NCBI GenBank assembly: GCA_002345675.1
Contig: DDWL01000017.1
Span: forward strand, 1-51,993
Length of the DNA stretch: 51,993 nt
Origin: Bacteroidales bacterium UBA2287
Lineage (GTDB): Bacteria > Bacteroidota > Bacteroidia > Bacteroidales > Tenuifilaceae
Direction of reading: 5' to 3'
Shown: piece by piece, positions 24,615-32,644 of the stretch
How positions within the stretch are numbered: the first letter of the stretch is position 1
Layout: the number at the start of each line of letters is the position of its first letter
Translations under genes and position numbers: made by a program
Notes under the pieces: model-generated
What the model saw: only the letters and a program-made list of their open reading frames with translations
The model's database searches: none
Told to the model about the DNA's origin: nothing

Positions 24615-25610
24615 TTATTCCCTATTCAAAATGCTATCAATTTCCTTAAGTTCATCGTTCGTAAAGGATATATTCTGTAATGAATTCAAACTGTCGCATA
24701 GTTGATTTGTTGAACTGGCACCAACAAGCACCGACGTTACCCGCTTATCCTTTAGCAGCCATGCAATGGCCATTTGCGCAAGCGACTGGTCTCTACTTGT
24801 AGCAATTCGGTTTAAGGTTTCAATTTTTTCATTGGTTTTAGGTGTAATCTGCTCCTTTTTTAGAAATCCATGCGGCTTCGATGCCCTCGAATCGGCAGGT
24901 ATTCCCTTTAGGTAACGATTGGTAAGCAGCCCCTGCGCAAGTGGCGAAAAGGCTATGCAGCCAATGCCCTCTCGGTCGAGAGTATCGAGAAGGTCCTTTT
25001 CGACCCAACGGTCGAGCATTGAGTAACGTGGTTGATGAATTAGACAAGGAGTTCCTAACTTTCGAAGAATTTCCGAGGCTATTTTTGTTGCCTCGGCAGG
25101 GTAATTCGATATACCAACATACAGCGCCTTTCCTTGCCTAACGGCAAAATCGAGAGCCCCCATGGTTTCGTCGAGTGGTGTATTGGGGTCGTAACGGTGC
25201 GAGTAGAAAATATCGACATAGTCAACACCTAACCGTTTAAGGCTTTGGTTAAGACTGGCAGTAAGGTACTTTCGCGAACCCCACTCGCCGTATGGCCCAT
25301 CCCACATATTGTAGCCCGCTTTTGTCGATATTATAAGCTCGTCGCGATAATTTGCCAAATCGCTCTTCAGTATTTTTCCGAAGTTTTCCTCGGCCGAGCC
25401 AGGGGGCGGTCCATAGTTATTAGCCAGGTCGAAATGGGTGATTCCATTATCAAATGCTGACCAAATTATGCTTCGGCTGGTTTCAAAATGGTCGACCCCG
25501 CCAAAGTTGTGCCACAAGCCCAACGAAATTGCAGGAAGTTTGAGCCCACTAACCCCACAACGGTTATAAACCATGTCGGTGTAACGGTTATTTGAGGGAG
25601 TGTAAGTCAT
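24615..25610 (-). CDS. yghZ: Aldo/keto reductase, YghZ type (L-glyceraldehyde 3-phosphate reductase)
   Basis: A 331-aa NADPH-dependent reductase strongly like E. coli YghZ throughout, including LPAISLGLWHNFGG, THFDLANNYGPPPGSAEENFG, ELIISTKAGY, YVDIFYSHRYD and the end SVLVGASSTNQL. The AKR catalytic tetrad is seen as Asp (FDLANNY), Tyr (NNYG), Lys (STKAG) and His (YSHR). YghZ reduces L-glyceraldehyde-3-phosphate and methylglyoxal, a detoxification role. It is followed on the same strand, 98 nt upstream in transcription, by the large sensor gene, with no sign of functional linkage. AKR14-type potassium-channel beta-subunit relatives are the alternative name. Confidence 0.93.
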   Translation of the reverse strand: MTYTPSNNRYTDMVYNRCGVSGLKLPAISLGLWHNFGGVDHFETSRSIIWSAFDNGITHFDLANNYGPPPGSAEENFGKILKSDLANYRDELIISTKAGYNMWDGPYGEWGSRKYLTASLNQSLKRLGVDYVDIFYSHRYDPNTPLDETMGALDFAVRQGKALYVGISNYPAEATKIASEILRKLGTPCLIHQPRYSMLDRWVEKDLLDTLDREGIGCIAFSPLAQGLLTNRYLKGIPADSRASKPHGFLKKEQITPKTNEKIETLNRIATSRDQSLAQMAIAWLLKDKRVTSVLVGASSTNQLCDSLNSLQNISFTNDELKEIDSILNRE

Positions 25611-25708
25611 AATTAACGTAACTTAAAGTGTTTAACTATTTATTACTGTGGACAAGTTATACTGTTTTTATAACTCTAATTAATGTGAATAATATGTATT
25701 GTGCTTAA

Positions 25709-28700
25709 TTACCCGCTATATTTCATTCCAATAATAAGTATATCATCAACTTGCTCGTAATTTCCTTGCCAATTGGTTATGGTTTGCTCTAAAATTTGTT
25801 TTTGCTCGTCGAGACTTTTCCCTTGAATTTTCAGAAGCGTTTCTTGAAAACGTTTTCTTTTAAATGTTTCGAAATTTAACCCTCCCGTTTGCGAAACATA
25901 GCCATCGGTAAATAGGTAGATCGTATCTCCGTGCTGCAGCTGTATTTCAGAATTTGTAAAACTTTTTTCATCCTTCGGATGAACCCCAATGGGCATAAGA
26001 TCGGCCTTGATTTCGATTAGTTCGTAATCGATACTATTTTTACGAAATATGTACAATGGCGAATGAGCTCCTGCATACTGAATAGTTGTACTTTCCAAGT
26101 CTAAAATGCAAAGTGCAATATCCATTCCGTCTTGTGTTTGGCCTTTTTGACCCTCCTGGTGAAGCGAATTTTTAATTCGAATTCGGAGCTCGTTTAAAAT
26201 TTCGTTGGGCTTTGTTAAAACTCCTTTCGAGATAATTTCGTTTAGCTGCGAAATACCGAGTACACTCATAAACGCTCCAGGCACACCATGTCCAGTACAA
26301 TCGGCCGCTGCTATAAATAAATTTTTACCCTTCTGTTTTGCGTAGTAAAAATCGCCGCTTACAATATCCTTAGGAAGAAACAGCACAAAGTACTCGTTAA
26401 AGTAGGCGTCTAATTTATCTAATTTTGGGAAAATGGCTCTTTGAATTATTTTTGCATACTGAATGCTCGACGTTATGTTAATATTTTTATGCTCAATTAC
26501 GTTCATTTGAGTATTTATCTCCTCATTCTTTGCCAAAAGTTCCTCGAAAGCCTCTTTTAGCTGTTCGGTGCGCAGTTCAATTTTCTTTTCGAGAATTACT
26601 TTTTCTCTATGCAGTTGAGCAACCCTTAAGCGATAAATAAAATAGAGTGCGCTAACTATTGCAATAGCATAAAGGCAATACATAAGCCACGAGCGGTACC
26701 AAGGAGGAAGAACGCTAAATGTATAAACAACTGGCTCGCTCCAAATGCCATTGGGAGCACAAGCCTTGAGCTTAAAGGTATAAGTTCCTTCATAAATATT
26801 ACCAAAACTTGCCGAAGTACCATTTGTTATTGGGCTCCAATCCTCGTCGTAACCTTCGAGCATATACTGATACTTTACAAGATAGGGACGAGCTGGTTCA
26901 ATTGCTGCAAATTCGAAAGTAATGTTGTTATGGTTGTATGGAAGAACTAAATTCTGAGGAAATGGGTAAAACCTTGTGATACTGTCGAAGTCGATATTCC
27001 CGAATTTGTTAATCATTCTAATTCGAGCATCGGAGTCGAGAATTTTTCCAAAGGTTATTTTTTCTTCGTTAATAATTGCGAGGCTATCCTCTAAGCTTAA
27101 TTTTTCGTCTTTATTCTTTAATCTTTTCAGATTGTGCCAACAAATATCCTCATTATTAACCTTTAGGTTTTGTAAAATTACAATAGGGTGATTACTGTTT
27201 TTTGTTGTTGCACTTAAATCGATGCGAACAAGGGCAGTTTTGTCGCTACCAGTGGCTGCCCATATAATGCCTTTGCTATCGAGGTACATGGCATTATACC
27301 CAACATTTACATCTTTAACGGGATAGCCAGTTGCCGAATTGTAAATACTAAAAACTGGAGTATAGTTTTGTAGTTCGCTATTCGTCAAGCTGTTTTGCGG
27401 TAAAATGGGTTTGCCATTATCGCTTTCGTTTGCATTTAAAGCATTCTTTGGGTTAAACGAAGTAAGAACAGCAATGCCAACGTTACTTCCCAAAACGATG
27501 TAGTCGTTATAAAATAAAACCTGTGTAATTACATTATCGGGCAAGCCGTTCTTAGTAGTAAAACTGGTAAAGGACTCCCCGTCGAAGCGGGCAACACCGC
27601 CCTCTTCGGTACCAAACCAAATGTTTCCGAAACTATCCTCGGCTATACTCCAAACTGTGTTGCTTGCCAGTCCCTGCTGAGTAGTGTAATTTTTAAACGT
27701 GATACCATCGTAACAGCTAACTCCACCTCCATCGGTGCCAAACCAAAGGTTACCCTTTTTATCTTCCATAATGCTCCACACCGAGTTGTTAGCCAGTCCA
27801 TGCTCTTCGGTAAAGTTAGTGAACGAAATTCCATCGAATCGGCTAACACCTTCGCCATCGGTTCCAAACCAAAGATTTCCCGCTTTGTCCTCCTTTACGC
27901 ACAAAACAACATCGCTAGCCAGGCCCTGAGTTGTAGTGAAATTTGTAAACGATTTCCCATCGTATCGACTAACTCCTCCTCCATCGGTACCAAACCAAAG
28001 GTTTCCAGCTTTATCCTCCTCAATACCCCAAGCATTATCGTTTGCCAACCCCTGGGGAAGCGAAAAACTTTTAAAAGATTTCCCATCGTATCGGCTAGCC
28101 CCACCGCCCTCGGTTCCAAACCAAAGGTTGCCCATTTTATCTTCTTTAATACATCTTACACTGTTATTGGGCAATCCCTGTTGTGTGAAAAAATTTGTGA
28201 AAGATTTTCCGTCGTAACGGCTAACTCCACCCCCATAGGTGCCAAACCAAAGATTTCCTGAGTTATCCTCGGTAATACTGTAAACAATATCGTTTGCCAA
28301 CCCATTTACCGTAGTAAAACTCACAAAACTTGGCTTACCAACAGGCAGGTTTTTTCCCTCGAAACGGCTAACTCCACCACCAAAAGTTCCAACCCATACG
28401 TTTCCCATTTTATCAACAGCAATGCTCCTAACCCTGCTGTAAGCGAGGCCGTGTTGAGTGCTATAGTTTGTAAACGTTTTACCATCGAAGCAGCTAACCC
28501 CATCGCCAAAAGTACCAAACCACATGTTGCCGGCATTATCCTCAGTAATGCACCAAACTCTGTTGTTTGCTAATCCCTGCGCTTTTGTGAAGTTCGTAAA
28601 GGTTTTTCCATCGTAGCGGCTAACTCCACCTCCATCGGTTGCAAACCATAAGTTTCCACTTTTATCCTTTTTTATACTTAAAACTACATTATTCGCCAGC

Positions 28701-29392
28701 CCTTCTGCTATAGTAAAACTGGTGAACACTTTTCCATCGAAACGGCTAACTCCGCCTCCCACCGTGCCAAACCAGAGGTTTCCATCATTATCCTCTTCAA
28801 TGCTATAAACATCATTATTAGTCAACCCTTGCTCTGTTGAAAAATTTGTAAAAACTTTTCCATCGTAACGGCTAACTCCACCGCCAGCAGTTCCAAACCA
28901 AATATTTCCTGCTTTATCCTGAATAATGCTGCAAACTAAATTATATGCCAGTCCTTGAACTGTAGTAAAGTTGGTGAATGATTTTCCGTCGTATCGACTA
29001 ACTCCGCCACCAGCAGTTCCAAACCAAAGGTTTCCCAAATTATCTTTATATCCACAGGCCACAGGGTCGAGAGCAAGGCCATTGTCGGTGGTATAGGTAA
29101 CAAAAAAACCAATTCCCTGCGCTTCGGGTGCAAATTGCTCTAATGCTTTTGTAACTGGAGGCAGAAGATCCACTCTTTTCGTTCCTCCCCTGTATGGGTA
29201 TTCATAAGTACCTGCTGGCTTATTAGGAACAATAACAACATTTGGCTTAGGGCGAGAGGAAAGCAGAATTACTTTTGGGGCTACTATTATTTGTGTATCG
29301 ATTTGGGATTGTGGGATTGATTGGTTCTGCCCAAAAAGATTAGTGGCTGAACATATAATTAGAATAGAATGAATTACCCTAGCTGTTTTCAT
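25709..29392 (-). CDS. Propeller sensor / SpoIIE-type protein phosphatase, 1227 aa
   Basis: A large membrane sensor. The start at 29392 is chosen because it opens a signal peptide (MKTARVIHSILIICSATNLFGQ); the 15 codons upstream do not look coding. Twelve propeller repeats of about 42 residues follow (about 120-630, consensus GNLWFGTDGGGVSRYDGKSF; the sixth has a 7-residue insert), then a Y_Y_Y domain (about 810-890, with YQYMLEGYDEDWS), one transmembrane helix (about 900-922), a coiled coil (EKKIELRTEQLKEAFEELL) and a cytoplasmic SpoIIE/PP2C phosphatase (about 990-1225, with DIVSGDFYY, DCTGHGVPGAFMSVLG and LFTDGYV). The periplasmic propeller probably senses a ligand and controls dephosphorylation of a partner-switch protein. 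No anti-sigma or antagonist gene lies nearby. Confidence 0.93.
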   Translation of the reverse strand: MKTARVIHSILIICSATNLFGQNQSIPQSQIDTQIIVAPKVILLSSRPKPNVVIVPNKPAGTYEYPYRGGTKRVDLLPPVTKALEQFAPEAQGIGFFVTYTTDNGLALDPVACGYKDNLGNLWFGTAGGGVSRYDGKSFTNFTTVQGLAYNLVCSIIQDKAGNIWFGTAGGGVSRYDGKVFTNFSTEQGLTNNDVYSIEEDNDGNLWFGTVGGGVSRFDGKVFTSFTIAEGLANNVVLSIKKDKSGNLWFATDGGGVSRYDGKTFTNFTKAQGLANNRVWCITEDNAGNMWFGTFGDGVSCFDGKTFTNYSTQHGLAYSRVRSIAVDKMGNVWVGTFGGGVSRFEGKNLPVGKPSFVSFTTVNGLANDIVYSITEDNSGNLWFGTYGGGVSRYDGKSFTNFFTQQGLPNNSVRCIKEDKMGNLWFGTEGGGASRYDGKSFKSFSLPQGLANDNAWGIEEDKAGNLWFGTDGGGVSRYDGKSFTNFTTTQGLASDVVLCVKEDKAGNLWFGTDGEGVSRFDGISFTNFTEEHGLANNSVWSIMEDKKGNLWFGTDGGGVSCYDGITFKNYTTQQGLASNTVWSIAEDSFGNIWFGTEEGGVARFDGESFTSFTTKNGLPDNVITQVLFYNDYIVLGSNVGIAVLTSFNPKNALNANESDNGKPILPQNSLTNSELQNYTPVFSIYNSATGYPVKDVNVGYNAMYLDSKGIIWAATGSDKTALVRIDLSATTKNSNHPIVILQNLKVNNEDICWHNLKRLKNKDEKLSLEDSLAIINEEKITFGKILDSDARIRMINKFGNIDFDSITRFYPFPQNLVLPYNHNNITFEFAAIEPARPYLVKYQYMLEGYDEDWSPITNGTSASFGNIYEGTYTFKLKACAPNGIWSEPVVYTFSVLPPWYRSWLMYCLYAIAIVSALYFIYRLRVAQLHREKVILEKKIELRTEQLKEAFEELLAKNEEINTQMNVIEHKNINITSSIQYAKIIQRAIFPKLDKLDAYFNEYFVLFLPKDIVSGDFYYAKQKGKNLFIAAADCTGHGVPGAFMSVLGISQLNEIISKGVLTKPNEILNELRIRIKNSLHQEGQKGQTQDGMDIALCILDLESTTIQYAGAHSPLYIFRKNSIDYELIEIKADLMPIGVHPKDEKSFTNSEIQLQHGDTIYLFTDGYVSQTGGLNFETFKRKRFQETLLKIQGKSLDEQKQILEQTITNWQGNYEQVDDILIIGMKYSG
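27503..29035 (-). repeat. Twelve coding tandem repeats of about 126 bp
   Basis: This is the DNA underlying the beta-propeller of the sensor gene. Units are 126 bp (one is 147 bp) and very similar to each other; for example, the words encoding WFGTDGGGVSRYDGKSFTNF recur almost unchanged. The similarity between units at DNA level suggests recent or ongoing exchange between them and could let the number of blades vary by recombination. Confidence 0.9.
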
Positions 29393-29514
29393 AAATTGGA
29401 CTTGCTTTATTTCCAAAAAATACGATGATAGGTTCAAAGATAACTTTTTTTAATACGAAAGGAAACCTTGAAACCACTTTTATACTAACTACGCTGTGGC
29501 ATTGCTTCAACAAA

Positions 29515-29546
29515 AAACTCCCCAAGAAATGCATCTTGAGGAGTTT
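29515..29546 (-). terminator. ssrA: Terminator of the tmRNA gene
   Basis: On the minus strand a 13-bp stem (with one G-U pair) formed from 29534-29546 and 29515-29527 is followed by a T-run. It begins 8 nt after the tmRNA 3' end. Confidence 0.88.
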
Positions 29547-29553
29547 AAGTTTG

Positions 29554-29957
29554 TGGAGCTGCGGGGGGTCGAACCCCGGTCCAAACAAGGAACCAACAGG
29601 CTTTCTACATGTGTATCCTTCCTTAATTTTAGTGCCCAAGCAGGTGAAAGGAAACCAACCCGAACCTTATCCCCTAAATTTCATCACAAAAACCGGGGAG
29701 CAGGTTGTGACTAGCCCATCTGATTTGAAGCCTCGGTTCGGAGTGCCGATGCGCGAAACTCTCCGCGAGACTACTCGTTCTACCGCACCTAGGCGGCGGA
29801 ATGAAGCCTGAAGTACCTAGTACTTATTAGGCAGCGAGTGCGTAATTGTAATTGTTGCCGGTTAACGGTCTGAGTTCTGAGATTAACGAGCCAGCTTCAC
29901 AACGCTCGACATGCTTACCAATCCATTCATCTTGCTGTCGATACCAATTTCAGCCCC
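29554..29957 (-). ncRNA. ssrA: tmRNA (transfer-messenger RNA)
   Basis: About 404 nt. The 5' end GGGGCTG pairs with CAGCTCC at the 3' end to form the acceptor stem, followed by discriminator A. CCA is not encoded. The T-arm reads CGGGGTTCGACCCCC, typical of tmRNA. The mRNA-like part at 29824-29859 encodes the tag GNNYNYALAA followed by two stop codons (TAA TAA). The ALAA end is the standard ClpXP/ClpAP recognition signal, and the length of the tag (10 residues read here) fits Bacteroidetes. It rescues stalled ribosomes with SmpB (not in this window). It has its own -7 box and terminator. Long ORFs seen through this interval are not genes. Confidence 0.96.
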
Positions 29958-29969
29958 GGATTGAGTTTA

Positions 29970-29977
29970 CAAAGATA
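29970..29977 (-). promoter_or_regulatory. ssrA: -7 promoter box of the tmRNA gene
   Basis: On the minus strand TATCTTTG matches TAnnTTTG, 12 nt upstream of the mature 5' end. No clear -33 TTTG is seen. Confidence 0.6.
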
Positions 29978-30003
29978 GCTCATTTTTAACCATTCTGTTC
30001 GTG

Positions 30004-30034
30004 TTTGTATAAATAAGTCTTTTCATTAACTTTG
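30004..30034 (+). promoter_or_regulatory. mnmD: -33/-7 promoter of mnmD
   Basis: TTTG at 30004-30007 and TAACTTTG at 30027-30034 are separated by 19 nt, a perfect match to the Bacteroidetes vegetative promoter (TTTG-N19-TAnnTTTG). It lies 20 nt from the GTG start and is divergent from the tmRNA promoter. Confidence 0.7.
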
Positions 30035-30053
30035 GCTATTGTAAATACTCAAC

Positions 30054-30716
30054 GTGAAAACCAGTAAACCCTTTATTACTGCCGACGGCTCAACTACCCT
30101 TTGTTCTGGAAAGTTTGGCGTACACTACCATTCAACCAATGGCGCAATTACCGAGTCGCGGCATATTTTTATCGATGCAGGCTTACAGGCTGTTGTAAAA
30201 GGGAATATAAAAATTTTAGAAATTGGCCTTGGCACAGGGCTCAATGCCGCCCTTTCGGCCGAGTACGCTACGCTCAACAGTTTTAGTGTGGGGTATACAG
30301 CCATTGAGCTATACCCGCTTACCCACTACGAGTACTCGCTGCTTAACTACAGCGAAACGCTGCCGCCTCAAACTGCAAATTTATGGGACCGTATTTGCCG
30401 GGCTCAGTGGAACGACGAAACCATAATTTCGCCTTTCTTTTCGATTAAAAAAATTGAGCAAGATTTTACCAAATGGCAGCCCCGCGAAAAATTCGACTTA
30501 ATATACTTCGACGCTTTTGCCCCCGACGATCAGCCCGAAATGTGGCAAACCGAACAATTCCTAAAACTATTTAAAGCACTTAGTAAAGGAGGCGTTTTGG
30601 TTACCTACAGCGTTAAAGGGATTGTAAAGGCTGCACTAAAAGAGGCTGGTTTTTGGCTCGAAAGGCTTCCTGGTCCCCCAGGCAAAAGGCATATGCTTAG
30701 AGCAATTAAAGGATAA
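30054..30716 (+). CDS. mnmD: tRNA wobble-uridine methyltransferase MnmD
   Basis: A 220-aa methyltransferase (DUF752/MnmC N-domain family) that methylates 5-aminomethyl-2-thiouridine at tRNA position 34 to the mnm5 form with S-adenosylmethionine. The AdoMet motif is ILEIGLGTGLNAALS (about 54-68). IYFDAFAPDDQPEMW (about 156-170) holds the acidic substrate-binding motif, and the end is LERLPGPPGKRHMLRA. The FAD domain of fused MnmC is absent, as in stand-alone MnmD proteins of Gram-positives and Bacteroidetes. The start codon is GTG at 30054, placed just after the promoter. It acts on the same nucleoside as MnmH (23390). Confidence 0.93.
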   Translation: MKTSKPFITADGSTTLCSGKFGVHYHSTNGAITESRHIFIDAGLQAVVKGNIKILEIGLGTGLNAALSAEYATLNSFSVGYTAIELYPLTHYEYSLLNYSETLPPQTANLWDRICRAQWNDETIISPFFSIKKIEQDFTKWQPREKFDLIYFDAFAPDDQPEMWQTEQFLKLFKALSKGGVLVTYSVKGIVKAALKEAGFWLERLPGPPGKRHMLRAIKG

Positions 30717-30858
30717 TTTTAAATTCACTTTTACTGAATTACCATACTTCTGGAATTCATTTAACAAAAAAAAACGACTAACCTGTTTGGGCTTTATCAA
30801 ATATCGTTATCTTCGCTGAAATTTTTTAAACATAATTACTTACAACAATACACTAACT

Positions 30859-31557
30859 ATGAAATCGTTAAAACTATTTGTACTTATTGCCGGTGTGGCA
30901 CTTTTTGCTTCGAGCTGTACTTCTTCGAAAGTTGACGTTAAACTGAAAACCGAGGTTGACACCATGAGCTATGCTCTAGGTATTAACATGGCCGACAATC
31001 TTAAACGTATGGAAATTACCGACGTTAATGCGCTTGCATTAGCAATGGGAATTCAAAATGGTCTTGATACAACCAAAAAAGTTATGACCAACGAAGAGGC
31101 TATTGAGTTTCTTAACAAATACTTCACTAAGCTTCAGGATGCTAAAGCAGAAAAAGCTCTTGTCGAAGGCCAAAAATTCCTTGAAGAGAATGCAAAAAAG
31201 GACAGCGTAATTGTTGACGAATCGGGAATACAATACAAAATTCTTAGAGAAGGAACTGGCATGACCCCAACCGTTGAAGATGTAATTTCGGTTAATTACC
31301 GTGGAACTCTTATCGACGGAAAAGTGTTCGATTCATCGTATGAGAGTGGGGCTCCTAGAGAATTCCAGCTTGGTCGCGTTATTCAAGGCTGGCAAATTGG
31401 CCTTCAGAAAATGAAGGTTGGCTCTAAGTACATGTTTTACATTCCTGCCGAACTAGGTTACGGTAAAAATGTTCGCCCCGATGGTCCTATTAAAGCCAAC
31501 AGCGTTCTTATTTTCGAAGTTGAACTTCTCGACATCGTTAAGGAACCTAAAAAATAG
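30859..31557 (+). CDS. FKBP-type peptidyl-prolyl isomerase, lipoprotein
   Basis: A 232-aa periplasmic/outer-membrane folding factor. A lipoprotein signal ends FASSC (Cys20). An N-terminal dimerisation domain like that of FkpA/Mip follows (about 30-110, DTMSYALGINMADNLK). The FKBP domain (about 120-228) has VSVNYRGTLIDGKVFDSS, the active-site VIQGWQIGLQKMKVG and the loop IPAELGYGKNVRP, followed by LIFEVELLDI. It would speed proline isomerisation in exported proteins. It is a separate transcription unit, closed by a strong terminator. Confidence 0.95.
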   Translation: MKSLKLFVLIAGVALFASSCTSSKVDVKLKTEVDTMSYALGINMADNLKRMEITDVNALALAMGIQNGLDTTKKVMTNEEAIEFLNKYFTKLQDAKAEKALVEGQKFLEENAKKDSVIVDESGIQYKILREGTGMTPTVEDVISVNYRGTLIDGKVFDSSYESGAPREFQLGRVIQGWQIGLQKMKVGSKYMFYIPAELGYGKNVRPDGPIKANSVLIFEVELLDIVKEPKK

Positions 31558-31572
31558 TTTAGCATAATTTTT

Positions 31573-31613
31573 AAAAGGGGTCAGGTGGTGTAAAAGCCTA
31601 CCCGACCCCTTTT
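31573..31613 (+). terminator. Terminator after the FKBP gene
   Basis: AAAAGGGGTC (31573-31582) pairs with GACCCCTTTT (31604-31613). The stem extends inward with mismatches. Confidence 0.88.
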
Positions 31614-31632
31614 ATTTTAAAATACTACAATT

Positions 31633-32016
31633 ATGGAAATAGTAGGAAAAGTAACGATTAAGCTTCCCCAGCAAACAGGGGAAGGAAAAAATGGGAGCTG
31701 GGTAAAGCAAGATTTTGTTATTGAAACTCCCGACCAGTACCCCAAAAAGGTATGTATTTCGCTTTGGGGCGATAAGGTTAAAGAACTCGAATCGTACCAA
31801 ATAGGCGAGGGTATTAAAGCCTCAATAAATATTGAATCGCGCGAGTTTAATGGGAAATGGTATACCGACGTAAAGGCGTGGAAAATGGAAAAAGTGGGCG
31901 CATCGAGCCAGTCGTCTGCTCATCCAACTCCTCCCGGACTTCCCAGCAGCAACGATATTCCTCCTTTTCTCGATAGCGATTTAAACAATCCCGAAAATGG
32001 CGACTTGCCATTTTAG
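31633..32016 (+). CDS. DUF3127 domain protein
   Basis: A 127-aa protein. The first about 90 residues match the DUF3127 pattern (MEIVGKVTIKLPQQTGEGKNGSW, DFVIETPDQYPKKVCISLWGDKV, FNGKWYTDVKAWKME), a Bacteroidetes family with an OB-fold-like layout resembling single-stranded DNA binding proteins. The acidic tail, ending in ENGDLPF, resembles the tail of SSB, which recruits partners. A nucleic-acid role is likely, but not shown for this protein. It follows the FKBP terminator and is ended by its own. Confidence 0.85.
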   Translation: MEIVGKVTIKLPQQTGEGKNGSWVKQDFVIETPDQYPKKVCISLWGDKVKELESYQIGEGIKASINIESREFNGKWYTDVKAWKMEKVGASSQSSAHPTPPGLPSSNDIPPFLDSDLNNPENGDLPF

Positions 32017-32041
32017 TCGAAAACATTGAGTGCCAAAAAAT

Positions 32042-32065
32042 AAAACCCCAAGAGATTGGGGTTTT
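32042..32065 (+). terminator. Terminator after the DUF3127 gene
   Basis: AAAACCCCAA (32042-32051) and TTGGGGTTTT (32056-32065) form a 10-bp stem with GAGA loop, followed by ATTTTT. Confidence 0.9.
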
Positions 32066-32097
32066 ATTTTTAAAACGAACTCTTATATAAAATAAAA

Positions 32098-32127
32098 ACT
32101 TTCTCAAGAACCTCGCCAAGAGAAAGT
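32098..32127 (-). terminator. Terminator for the tiny lipoprotein operon
   Basis: On the minus strand ACTTTCTC ... GAGAAAGT forms a stem followed by TTTTTATTTT. It lies 24 nt beyond the stop of the 40-aa lipoprotein gene, with the T-run in the direction expected for minus-strand transcription. Confidence 0.75.
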
Positions 32128-32151
32128 AAAAATGATTATTGATGAGTAACC

Positions 32152-32274
32152 TTATTTCCTGGATGAAGTTTCCTTGCTGTAAGCAGGACAAGTTTTTTTT
32201 GAGCACGAACTCATTGTTGCCATTGAAACTGCTAATAAAACTATCATCAAAATTGCTATTCTCTTAGTTTTCAT
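32152..32274 (-). CDS. Tiny lipoprotein, 40 aa (copy A)
   Basis: A 40-aa product with a basic start (MKTKR), a hydrophobic stretch and a lipobox-like MSSC (Cys24). The mature part is only 17 residues: SKKTCPAYSKETSSRK follows the Cys. It shares the pattern CP-A/V-Y-x-K with the neighbouring 41-aa gene. It is too short for usual gene finders. The terminator downstream, the adjacent paralog and a sensible lipoprotein signal argue that it is real. Tiny Bacteroidetes lipoproteins of this sort have no known function that I can name. Confidence 0.72.
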   Translation of the reverse strand: MKTKRIAILMIVLLAVSMATMSSCSKKTCPAYSKETSSRK

Positions 32275-32302
32275 CTTATTTCGAATTAAGATTATTTACT
32301 TG

Positions 32303-32428
32303 TTATTTTACTGAATTACTTGCTTGCACTTTTCGGTACACAGGGCATGGAATTGTATTATGGCAAGAAACTAAAATCATACCAACAATTATAATTAGTG
32401 CCACAACTATTAATTTTTTCTGTTTCAT
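32303..32428 (-). CDS. Tiny lipoprotein, 41 aa (copy B)
   Basis: A 41-aa product starting MKQKK, with a hydrophobic helix and a lipobox-like LVSC (Cys22). The mature part is 20 residues with a second Cys and the motif CPVYRK. It lies 28 nt upstream of copy A on the same strand, so the two form an operon of tiny paralogous lipoproteins. AT-rich leader sequence contains TATTTTG (close to, but not exactly, the -7 consensus). The function is unknown. Confidence 0.72.
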   Translation of the reverse strand: MKQKKLIVVALIIIVGMILVSCHNTIPCPVYRKVQASNSVK

Positions 32429-32644
32429 TTACTCTTTACTTTACAAATTCACTTTACTGCAAAATACGTAAAAATAGGTGTGAAAGTATAACTTTTTTTG
32501 ACTAACAACCCTTTTTAAGACGCTAATACAAATATAAAACAACTTGCGATTAGTTATATTAAAAATAGGCTATTAATTAATGGCTTTATTAAAGATTTAT
32601 ATCAGCAGTAACATATATTCCTGATTGGCAACAAATAGCGTGTT

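Noticed and set aside
27735..28261. Antisense reading frames opposite the propeller sensor
   Set aside because: They result from the repeated coding strand and match no family.
27503..29035. CRISPR-like or tandem satellite array
   Set aside because: The period of 126 bp, lack of spacers and open reading frame show a coding propeller repeat.
29393..29437. Longer N-terminus for the propeller sensor
   Set aside because: The signal peptide begins at 29392; the extra 15 codons would bury it.
29425..29811. Long plus-strand reading frames
   Set aside because: They run through the tmRNA gene on the other strand; the RNA structure explains the conservation.
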